Source of the DNA: Streptomyces nigra
GTDB lineage: Bacteria > Actinomycetota > Actinomycetes > Streptomycetales > Streptomycetaceae
Length of the DNA stretch: 64,000 bases
Reading direction: 5' to 3'
Assembly: GCF_003074055.1 (NCBI RefSeq)
Contig: NZ_CP029043.1
Span: forward strand, 7,246,501-7,310,500
The notes below the pieces were generated by a model that had not been told where the DNA came from, ran no database searches, and saw only the letters and a program-made list of their open reading frames with translations. Positions 19,348-26,227 of the stretch are shown piece after piece; the first letter of the stretch is position 1, and each line of letters starts with the position of its first letter. A program made the position numbers and the translations under genes.

Positions 19348-20733
19348 TCAGCCGGCGTACTGGGCGAGGACGCGGGTGAACTCCCAGGGCTGCTGGGCCA
19401 CCCCGGAGCAGCTGTCCGCGCCGCCGCCCGTGCACGGCCGGTCCCGGTTGACCGACCAGAACGTCAGCCGCGCCAGATGCCGCTGCTGCGCGTAGGCGAG
19501 GATCGTGCGGAAGTCGGCGACGGTCACCGTCTCGTCGTTGTCCGTGATTCCGTTCATGGACGAGATGCCGGTGTGCCGGTACGCCTGGTCGTCGCTGTAG
19601 CCGTACGCGTTCTTGACGGCGGTCTTCAGACCCTCGGCCGCGCGGACGGTGAGCTGCCCCATGTTCTGGCCGGCGCCGCCGAAGTTGAACGGCATGATGG
19701 TCCAGCTGTCCACGGTGAGCCCTGAGGCGGCGGCCCTGCCGATGAGGCTGCCGTCGGGCCCGTTCTGGCCGGTGCCGAAGGTGACGTAGACCTTGATGCC
19801 GGGGTTGTTCGCCTTGACGGTCTTCAGGGCGTCCACGGTGCGCTGCTGCACGGTCGGGCTGTCGTAGGCGGCGGCCTCGATGTCGATGTCGATCGCCTTC
19901 AGCCCGTAGGCGTTGATGACCTTTTGGTAGGCGGCGGCCAGCTCGCCCGCGCTGCCGCAGGAGCTCTCCAGCTTGTTGCCGCTCCAGCCGCCGAAGGACG
20001 GGATGACGTCGCCGCCGGCGCCCCGCACGGTGTTGATCGTCTGCTGGTCCACCCCGCCGGTCAGCGGACGGCCGCCGTCCCACTGCGGGTTGCAGTACCC
20101 GTTGCTGAGGATGAACGCGAGGGTGAACCATTTGACGCCGGTCGCGTTCATGACGGTCGTCGGGCTCGGCGGGTCGCCCCAGCCGTTGTAGAGGTACGGG
20201 GCGACCGCCATCGCGCCCGGTCCGGGGGCCGGGGTGTCGGCCGTGGGCACGGTCCACTTCTGCTGGGCGGCGCCGGTGCAGGTCCAGAGCTGCACCGGGG
20301 TGCCGTTGGCGGAGCTCGCCCCCTTCGCGTCGAGGCACTTGTCGGCCTGCGGATTGACGAGGTCGCGGGCGGCGGTGACGGTCCAGCGCTGGGCGGCGCT
20401 GCCGTTGCAGTCCCACAGCTGGACCCGGGTGCCGTCGGCGGTGCCGCCGGACGCGACGTCCAGGCACTTGCCGAGGGCGCGGATCGTGCCGTCGGAGCCG
20501 ACGTTCCACTGCTGGGCGCCGGTGCCGTTGCAGTCGTAGAGCTGTACGGCGGTGCCGTTGGCGGTGGCCGCGCCGGCGACGTCCAGACACTTGCCGCCGA
20601 GGCCGGTGATCTGCCCGGTGGCCTGGGCGGCGGCGTGTGCGGGGAGGGCGGTGAGCGGGGTGAGGAGGAGGGCGGCCACGGCCGCGCCGGCCGCGCCGCG
20701 GCGGGCGGTCCTGGGGAGGGAGGGAGAAGGCAT
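19348..20733 (-). CDS. Secreted GH18 chitinase with N-terminal ricin B lectin domain
   Basis: GH18 enzymes hydrolyse chitin. The 461-residue product has a signal peptide (cut near residue 34, AHAAA), a ricin-type lectin domain (about 36-160) with three CLD-x-NGT-Q-W blades, a short Pro/Gly linker and the GH18 domain (about 175-461). The catalytic DxDxE is visible as AIDIDIEAA, and FGGWSGN and TFWSVNRD are typical of actinomycete GH18 enzymes. ATG 20733 has an AGGA site 7 bases upstream; the frame runs to 20940 without another ribosome site. Strong promoter hexamers and a DasR-like operator lie upstream, so induction by chitin or N-acetylglucosamine is expected. Confidence 0.9.
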   Translation of the reverse strand: MPSPSLPRTARRGAAGAAVAALLLTPLTALPAHAAAQATGQITGLGGKCLDVAGAATANGTAVQLYDCNGTGAQQWNVGSDGTIRALGKCLDVASGGTADGTRVQLWDCNGSAAQRWTVTAARDLVNPQADKCLDAKGASSANGTPVQLWTCTGAAQQKWTVPTADTPAPGPGAMAVAPYLYNGWGDPPSPTTVMNATGVKWFTLAFILSNGYCNPQWDGGRPLTGGVDQQTINTVRGAGGDVIPSFGGWSGNKLESSCGSAGELAAAYQKVINAYGLKAIDIDIEAAAYDSPTVQQRTVDALKTVKANNPGIKVYVTFGTGQNGPDGSLIGRAAASGLTVDSWTIMPFNFGGAGQNMGQLTVRAAEGLKTAVKNAYGYSDDQAYRHTGISSMNGITDNDETVTVADFRTILAYAQQRHLARLTFWSVNRDRPCTGGGADSCSGVAQQPWEFTRVLAQYAG

Positions 20734-20910
20734 GCGTCGTCCTGTTGTGTCGTCGTCGCGCGGGGCGGCTCGCGGCTCGTCCACGACCGAGGGCTGTGTG
20801 GCGTGCCCATGACAGACGGGAGGTGGGGGGCTGTGAAGTCGTCGACCGCTGAACGAGGGTGGGGGAAAACAGGGGTTACTGCGGGAATGCAGAGTTACTT
20901 CACACCGTGA

Positions 20911-20940
20911 ATTTAAGGAGCAGCGGAAAACCCCTGTCAA
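20911..20940 (-). promoter_or_regulatory. Vegetative-type promoter of the chitinase gene
   Basis: On the minus strand TTGACA (20940-20935) and TTAAAT (20916-20911) are separated by 18 bases, close to the HrdB consensus. The leader would be about 170 nt. Confidence 0.7.
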
Positions 20941-20956
20941 GACATCGGACCGGGTT

Positions 20957-20968
20957 TGGTCCAGTCCA
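20957..20968. promoter_or_regulatory. DasR-like (dre) operator
   Basis: TGGTCCAGTCCA matches 10 of 12 positions of the dre core TGGTCTAGACCA on the opposite strand and resembles the direct repeats known ahead of Streptomyces chitinase genes. It lies 17 bp upstream of the -35 hexamer. Confidence 0.55.
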
Positions 20969-21005
20969 ATGTGAGCGACAGGGGTTCTCGGCGCCTGGGG
21001 CTGTG

Positions 21006-21036
21006 CGGCTGACGGAGGGCCGCCCTCCGTCAGCCG
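21006..21036 (-). terminator. Terminator overlapping the stop of the PH-domain gene
   Basis: A perfect 14-bp inverted repeat with a 3-base loop includes the TGA stop codon (21032-21030) in its first arm, so the hairpin forms directly at the gene end. Confidence 0.75.
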
Positions 21037-22583
21037 TCCGAACCGGCGGCGACCGTGGGGGTGTCGTCGGCGGTGAACGCGCTCAGGATGCGGGCCAGGT
21101 CGGTGGGGGCGGCCGCGAGGCGGACCGGCCTGCCCGCGTCGTCCAGTTCGGCGATGTCCCAGCTCCTCGGCACCAGGTCGCCGTCCCCGCCGCGGGGCCG
21201 GCGCACGGTCCGGACGGTGAGCCGCTCCACCGGGATCGAACGCGCCGCGAACCGGCCCGGACCGGCGTGGGGGAGTACGGCGGGCTCACCGCCCCCGAGG
21301 ACGATGTGGGTGCCGAAGCCGTTCGGGTTGTACTCGGTGGCCTCCAGGAACCGGGCGGGCAGGAACACGTCCTCGGCTCCCGCGTCCACCGGTGCATGCG
21401 GTGTGCCGTCCGCACCGGCCGTACGGATACGGGTGGCGCGCCAGGCCAGGGCGAACAGACCGACCGAGAGCAGCGAGCCCGCGCCGGCCCAGGCGACACC
21501 GGCCGGCGAACCGGGCGCGAGGGTCGGATGGGTGTAGCAGTACGGCAGCGCCCACACGGCCGTGCCGACGAGGGCACCGGCGAACGGGAGCGGCGACGGC
21601 AGCATCTCGTCGGCGGGCCGCCGGCGCGCGCGCCGGCGCAGCACGACAAGGGCGGCCGGGTAGGCGGCGATGAGCGCGGACATCGCCGCGATCACGGTGA
21701 CCTCTCCGGCGGCGGGGAAGTGCTCGCGCCACGCATGGTGCTCCCCGACGATCTCCCGCACCTGGCGCCGCCAGACGGTGAGTTCGACGCGGTCACCCTC
21801 GTCGAACCCTGAGGCCCCCTCCTTCGACACCGAGACCCGCTCCACCGGCCGCCCGCCGGTGAAGTACACCCAGCTCTGGCCCTTCCCCCGCGCCACGTCG
21901 GTGCGCTCGACCACGGCCGGAAGGTACGTCAGACAGTCCGCGTCGCGCCCCGACGACTCCTCGGCACACGGGACGGCCGACGTCCACGCCAGCTTCTTCT
22001 CGGCCACCACCGGGACGAAGCACGCGGCCAGCACCGCCCCGGCGAGGAACAGGACGCAGAGGAAGGCGGGGAGCCGGAGGCCGCGCCCGGCCGTGCCCTT
22101 GGTCAGCACGGCGAGATGGTCCGACTCCGGTGCGCCGTGCTCGCGGTGCAGCGCGCGCAGCGCCTCCACGGTGGCGTCGAACTCGGACCGGTCGTCGGCG
22201 GCCGTCCCGAAGGGCAGGGGGAGGCGCAGGGTCCGCCCGCCACGTGTGACGACGTGCACGCGGTACAGCTCGCCGTTCCGCACGTACTGGACGTGCACCC
22301 GCACATCGGCGACATCGCCCCACGCCACGCTTCGGCGACGCAGCAGCGTCCGGTACGACAGCCCGCGCGCGTCGGCGTGCACCCGGACGGCGAGGCCGTA
22401 CATCCCCACGACGCCGATCGGCACGAGCACGCAGGCCCCGGCGGCGACCCACCGGTCGGGAACCCCGCCCGTGCCCACGAGCCGGACCACGGCCAGGACC
22501 AGCCCGGCCACGCCGAGACCGACGAAGAACCACAGGGGCCGCCTCGACCGAGTGCGGCACGTCACTTCGGGCGCGCTGTTCAT
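21030..22583 (-). CDS. PH-domain-containing membrane protein of unknown function
   Basis: The 517-residue protein has two N-terminal membrane helices (about 12-60), a bacterial PH-like strand-rich region (about 65-135, starting VHADARGLSYRTLL), another helix near 160-180, an extracytoplasmic region with a possible disulphide pair (CAEESSGRDADC, about 195-206), two helices near 280-310, two more near 320-370, and a cytosolic C-terminal domain. It may be a stress or envelope membrane protein, but no catalytic motif is visible. ATG 22583 marks where conserved-looking sequence begins; the frame is open to 22802. It is not in an operon. Confidence 0.65.
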   Translation of the reverse strand: MNSAPEVTCRTRSRRPLWFFVGLGVAGLVLAVVRLVGTGGVPDRWVAAGACVLVPIGVVGMYGLAVRVHADARGLSYRTLLRRRSVAWGDVADVRVHVQYVRNGELYRVHVVTRGGRTLRLPLPFGTAADDRSEFDATVEALRALHREHGAPESDHLAVLTKGTAGRGLRLPAFLCVLFLAGAVLAACFVPVVAEKKLAWTSAVPCAEESSGRDADCLTYLPAVVERTDVARGKGQSWVYFTGGRPVERVSVSKEGASGFDEGDRVELTVWRRQVREIVGEHHAWREHFPAAGEVTVIAAMSALIAAYPAALVVLRRRARRRPADEMLPSPLPFAGALVGTAVWALPYCYTHPTLAPGSPAGVAWAGAGSLLSVGLFALAWRATRIRTAGADGTPHAPVDAGAEDVFLPARFLEATEYNPNGFGTHIVLGGGEPAVLPHAGPGRFAARSIPVERLTVRTVRRPRGGDGDLVPRSWDIAELDDAGRPVRLAAAPTDLARILSAFTADDTPTVAAGSDG

Positions 22584-22800
22584 ACGCGGAAGCGTGCCAT
22601 CACCCGTCTCCGAGCTGCTTGTCGGGTCCACGGCAGCATTCGGGTGGCCGAAGTTGCCGGGTTGCCACACCTGGGGCAGGTCGGGCGCGTACCCCACCGG
22701 CAGTGCCAGGAGCGCCCAGGGTGACGGTGCGGGTGCCCGGGATGAAGGTGGTGAAGGACTGGGACCAGGTGGCGGTCGGCCAGGCGTAGGTGACCCTGCC

Positions 22801-23085
22801 ATCAGCCTGGACCGGACCGTGATGACGTACCTCCTCGACGACCTCGAAGCGCAGGATCTGGTGCTGCGCCGGCCCGACCCGCGCGACCGGCGCGCGCGTC
22901 AGGTCGTCCTGACCGAGACCGGCCGCGCCCGTCTCGGCGAGGTGCGCCGCAGCCTCGCCTCCGCCGAGGCCCGCCTGCTGGCCGACCTCACCGACGGGGA
23001 CGCCGAGCAGCTGCGCGTGCTGCTCTCCCGGGTCGCGCAGACCGCCCAGCGGGAACTGGTGGCGCCGCACGAGATGAAGTGCTGA
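22801..23085 (+). pseudogene. C-terminal fragment of a MarR-family regulator
   Basis: About 95 codons encode the recognition helix and wing of a MarR protein (DRTVMTYLLDDLEAQDLV, then RRPDPRDRRARQVVLTETG) and its C-terminal dimerisation helices, ending at TGA 23083-23085. The first 50 to 60 residues of a normal MarR are missing, and the sequence to the left is non-homologous and frame-broken. No start with a ribosome site exists. A MITE lies 15 bp downstream, which suggests local rearrangement. Confidence 0.75.
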
Positions 23086-23100
23086 GATCCTCTCGCCCGA

Positions 23101-23269
23101 TAAGGGCTGTCCCGTCATTCCCGGTGGATCGGCGCGCGGCGTCGGATGCGGTGCATCGCAAGGCGGAGGGTCGTCCGCATACTGGATGTATGCGGACGAT
23201 CCGACAACGCGGCGAGGTGTCGTAGCCGGCGGCGTCGCGCGCCCGCCGGGAATTGCGGGACAGCCCTTA
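23101..23269. mobile_element. 169-bp MITE-like element
   Basis: The ends are perfect 14-bp inverted repeats (TAAGGGCTGTCCCG at 23101-23114 and its complement at 23256-23269) that continue imperfectly for about 10 further bases (22 of 24 matched). No transposase is encoded. Inside is an 11-bp perfect hairpin around 23173-23199 (CGTCCGCATAC and its complement). Such short elements, mobilised by a transposase acting in trans, are common in Streptomyces arms; the parent insertion sequence cannot be named here. Confidence 0.75.
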
Positions 23270-23298
23270 GCCGGACGGGACCTTCGAAATACGACCTG

Positions 23299-23312
23299 GG
23301 GCCGGTCGACCC
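23299..23312. promoter_or_regulatory. DosR/OsdR-like palindrome 1
   Basis: GGGCCGGTCGACCC agrees with 9 of 14 positions of the mycobacterial DosR core GGGACTWWAGTCCC. It lies 96 bp before the DUF1918-XRE gene. High GC makes chance matches possible; the case rests on three similar sites in one block. Confidence 0.35.
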
Positions 23313-23407
23313 ATGCGGCGTCCGGCCGCGCGTGCGACGTTGGGATGAGAGCACCGCAACGCGGCATCACGCACCACCGCGCACCACCGGGAGGAAGGGC
23401 GACGGCC

Positions 23408-24316
23408 ATGCGAGCACACGTCGGAGATCAACTGGTCATCGAGAGCCCGTCCACCGGCGCCGCAAAACGCGACGGCGAGATCGTCGGGCTGCACCACGAG
23501 GACGGGACGCCCCCCTACGACGTGCGCTGGTCGGACACCGACGAGGTGACCCTCGTCTTCCCCGGCCCCGACGCGCACGTCCACCACCTCGAGCAGGAGG
23601 AGCCCGGCGCCGGGTCCGGCACCGGGCGCACGGAGCCCCGGGGGAGGGCCCCCAACCCGGGCGACATGGGCCGCCGCCTGGTCGCCGCGCGCCGCCGGCA
23701 CGGGCTCAGCCGCGAGGAGACGGCCGCCCGGGCCCGTATGTCCCCGGACTACCTGGCCTACCTGGAGGAACACCCCGCCGACCCGACCGCGGCCACCCTC
23801 ACCCGCCTCGCCGACGTCCTCGGCACCACGGCGACGGCGCTGCGCGGCGGAGGCGCGGACCTGCCGCCCGGCCAGGGGCACGCCCTGCTCCGCCCGGAGG
23901 TGAGCGACCTGGACCTGGACTCCTGCCGCACGCTGCTGTCGACGCACGGAGTGGGGCGCGTCGGGGTGACGGAGTCCGCCGGGCGCCCGGCGATCGTCCC
24001 GGTCAACTACGAGATCGTCGACGACATGATCGCCTTCCGGACGGAACCCGGTTCGGTCGTCGCGGCGGCCGCCGGGACGGAGGTCGCCTTCGAGGTGGAC
24101 CACGTGGACGAGACCCTCAGCCAGGGCTGGAGCGTGCTGGCCGTGGGACCCGCGAACGCGGTCACGGACGCCGGCACGGCCCGGCGGCTCACCGAGAACG
24201 CGCACACCATGCCCTGGGTGGGCGGGGAACGGGAGTTGTGGATCACGCTGAGGCCCGCACGCCTCACGGGCCGCCGTATCGCCCCCGCCGAGCGGCAGGA
24301 CTCCGGCGACCGCTGA
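23408..24316 (+). CDS. DUF1918-XRE-pyridoxamine-phosphate-oxidase-like fusion
   Basis: The 302-residue protein joins an N-terminal DUF1918 domain (1-60, MRAHVGDQLVIES), an XRE helix-turn-helix (about 88-145, MGRRLVAARRRHGLSREE) and a flavin-binding PNPOx-like split barrel (about 160-290, GVGRVGVTESAGRPAIVPVNY). Such proteins are found in actinomycete nitrosative or hypoxic stress regulons and may be flavin-dependent sensors or reductases; substrate and DNA target are unknown. ATG 23408 is where DUF1918 begins, after a GGGAGGAAGGG ribosome site. It opens the dormancy-like block running to 30 kb. Confidence 0.8.
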   Translation: MRAHVGDQLVIESPSTGAAKRDGEIVGLHHEDGTPPYDVRWSDTDEVTLVFPGPDAHVHHLEQEEPGAGSGTGRTEPRGRAPNPGDMGRRLVAARRRHGLSREETAARARMSPDYLAYLEEHPADPTAATLTRLADVLGTTATALRGGGADLPPGQGHALLRPEVSDLDLDSCRTLLSTHGVGRVGVTESAGRPAIVPVNYEIVDDMIAFRTEPGSVVAAAAGTEVAFEVDHVDETLSQGWSVLAVGPANAVTDAGTARRLTENAHTMPWVGGERELWITLRPARLTGRRIAPAERQDSGDR

Positions 24317-24384
24317 CAGGTCGCACGCGCCGAGCGCCCTGGCGCGGAATCGGCGTCCGTGGGTCCGAACGTACCCACGCGGTA

Positions 24385-24398
24385 GGGCCGTTCAGCCC
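24385..24398. promoter_or_regulatory. DosR/OsdR-like palindrome 2
   Basis: GGGCCGTTCAGCCC agrees with 9 of 14 positions of the DosR core and lies about 95 bp before the DoxX-like gene. A separate 7-bp inverted repeat, CGTGGGT with its complement, is at 24358-24379. Confidence 0.35.
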
Positions 24399-24493
24399 CC
24401 CGGACCGTCGCCTTCGGCACCGCGTCACGCCATGTCCCCACCGGGAGAGTGGACGACGTCGACGGCGCATCCGTCCCGAGGGGGATGAAGATC

Positions 24494-25109
24494 ATGGCTG
24501 TGCACGATCCGTCACACCGGCACGCCGGTCTGCGATTCTCGCCCGCGCGCGAGTCCACCGCCGAGTCCGCCACCGCCGAGTCCGCCACCGGCGAGGCCGC
24601 GGTCGGCCGTACCGCCGTGAGCGCGTGCGTCCTCGCCGGGCTGCGGCTGCTCACCGGCTTCGTCCTCCTGTGGGCCTTCCTGGACAAGACCTTCGGCCTC
24701 GGCCACGCCACCCCGTCCGGCAGGGAGTGGCTCGACGGAGGCTCCCCGACACGCGGCTTCCTCGGCGGGGTCGCGGTCGGTCCGATGGAGTCGGTCTTCC
24801 CCTCCTGGGCCGGTGACGCCTGGGCGGACTGGCTGTTCATGCTCGGGCTGCTCGCCCTCGGCGTCGCACTGCGGCTCGTCGCCGTCGCCGGCACCGTGAT
24901 GACGGCCCTGATGTGGATGGCCGAGTGGCCCCCGCCCGGCATCTGTGCGACGGCTCGCCGAGCATGTCGACCAACCCCTTCGCCGACTACCACCTCGTCT
25001 GCGCCGTCGTCCGGATCGCGCTCGCCGCTGCCGGGCCGGCGCCGCCCGGGGGCTCGGCCACGCCTGGGCCCGGCTGCCGTTCGTCGCCCGTCACCCCTGG
25101 CTGCGCTGA
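24494..25109 (+). pseudogene. DoxX-like membrane protein gene with two frameshifts
   Basis: The first part (to about 24945) encodes a DoxX-like membrane protein with helices at LRLLTGFVLLWAFLDKTFG and WLFMLGLLALGVALRLV. The conserved continuation ARHLCDGSPSMSTNPFADYH follows in the next frame, and a plausible end HAWARLPFVARHPWLR with TGA 25107-25109 in the third. Single-base changes near 24945 and 25035 would restore one protein of about 205 residues. ATG 24494 follows GAGGGGG; ATG 24485 is possible. Either the gene is dead or the assembly contains two errors in G/C runs. In other actinomycetes DoxX-type proteins sit in redox or hypoxia clusters, as here. Confidence 0.75.
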
Positions 25110-25142
25110 CCCGGGGCCGTTGGGCCGGTCGGTCCCGGTCCG

Positions 25143-25156
25143 GGGACCAGCGGCCC
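25143..25156. promoter_or_regulatory. DosR/OsdR-like palindrome 3
   Basis: GGGACCAGCGGCCC matches 10 of 14 positions of the DosR core and lies 62 bp before the universal stress protein gene, the best of the three sites in sequence and position. Confidence 0.4.
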
Positions 25157-25217
25157 CTGCCCCCCCGCCCACCCGCGAACGACCCTGGAAGCAGAGATCG
25201 GATCAGGAGGCAGCATC

Positions 25218-26123
25218 ATGTTCCGCACTGTTGTCGCAGGTCTGGACGGTTCATCCGAGAGCCGGTCCGCGACCGATTGGGCGGCCCGCGAGGCGCGGCT
25301 GCGCGGACTGCCGTTGACCATCGTCCATGTCTGGGAGCCCATCCCTCCGCCCATGGCCCAGGCCCCGCTCCTCGGCGCCGAGACCCAGCAGAACTGGGCC
25401 GAGCGCATGCCGCGCGAGGCCGCCGACGCGATCCGGCTGCGCCACCCCGACATGGAGCTGACCATCGAGCAGCGCACGGGCGACGCCACCGAAGCCCTGC
25501 TGGACGCGGCGAAGGAGGCCGAACTCGTCGTGCTCGGCTCGCGCGGCCTGAGCGGGATCGGCGGGTTCATGGTCGGCTCCGTCGGACTGTCGGTGGCCGC
25601 TCATTCGGAACGCCCCGTCGTCCTCGTCCGGGCCGGTGAACAGGCCACCGACGAGCACGAGCAGGACGCCGACGGGCTGCCGTCGACCGAGACGCCGTTC
25701 CGGCCCGTCGTCCTCGGACTCGACGCGAACAGCCCCGACGGGACGCTGATCGAGTTCGCGTTCGAAGAGGCCGCGCGCCGCGGCACCCGGCTGCGGGTGC
25801 TCCACGGCTGGAACCTCCCGCCGTACTACGTCTACGGCCTGACCGTCGACATCGAACTCCAGGACGAGATCGTCCGGCAGCAGGCCGCCCTGCTCGCCGA
25901 CGCGCTGAAGCCCTGGCGGCAGAAGTTCCCCGACGTCGAGGTCAGCGAGGAAGTGCCCGCCGGAAGCCCCGGAGCACGGCTCGTGGACGTCTCCCGTGAG
26001 GCGTCCCTGGTGGTCGTCGGCCGCCGTATCCGCCGCCGCCCGTTCGGCGCGCACATCGGCCCGGTGACCCACGCCGTCCTCCACCACGCCGTGGCACCGG
26101 TCACCGTCGTCCCGCACCACTGA
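25218..26123 (+). CDS. Tandem universal stress protein (UspA family)
   Basis: The 301-residue cytosolic protein consists of two Usp domains (about 1-140 and 158-300). The first has the ATP-binding GSRGLSGIGGFMVGSVG pattern; the second keeps VGRRIRRRPFGAHIGPVTH, a more degenerate version. Two-domain Usp proteins are typical of actinomycete dormancy regulons, where they bind ATP and signal energy state. ATG 25218 follows AGGAGG with good spacing. A DosR-like box lies 62 bp upstream, and a 104-bp gap holding tandem repeats separates it from the next gene. Confidence 0.92.
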   Translation: MFRTVVAGLDGSSESRSATDWAAREARLRGLPLTIVHVWEPIPPPMAQAPLLGAETQQNWAERMPREAADAIRLRHPDMELTIEQRTGDATEALLDAAKEAELVVLGSRGLSGIGGFMVGSVGLSVAAHSERPVVLVRAGEQATDEHEQDADGLPSTETPFRPVVLGLDANSPDGTLIEFAFEEAARRGTRLRVLHGWNLPPYYVYGLTVDIELQDEIVRQQAALLADALKPWRQKFPDVEVSEEVPAGSPGARLVDVSREASLVVVGRRIRRRPFGAHIGPVTHAVLHHAVAPVTVVPHH

Positions 26124-26157
26124 CGGACGGCACCCGGGCCGCACCGGCCCACGACGG

Positions 26158-26207
26158 AGAACACCGTAGAAGACCGCAGAACACCGTAGAAGACCGCAGA
26201 CCACCGA
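26158..26207. repeat. 20-bp tandem repeat, about 2.5 copies
   Basis: AGAACACCGTAGAAGACCGC occurs at 26158-26177 and again at 26178-26197, followed by a partial, diverged third copy to about 26207. It sits between the Usp gene and the GNAT-synthetase gene, ending about 20 bp before the latter's start. Confidence 0.85.
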
Positions 26208-26227
26208 GGACAGCAGCAGGGGGAGCG

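Noticed and set aside
23101..23269. The inverted-repeat element as a transcription terminator of the MarR fragment
   Set aside because: The arms are 140 bp apart with conserved element-like ends and a separate internal hairpin, which fits a MITE better.
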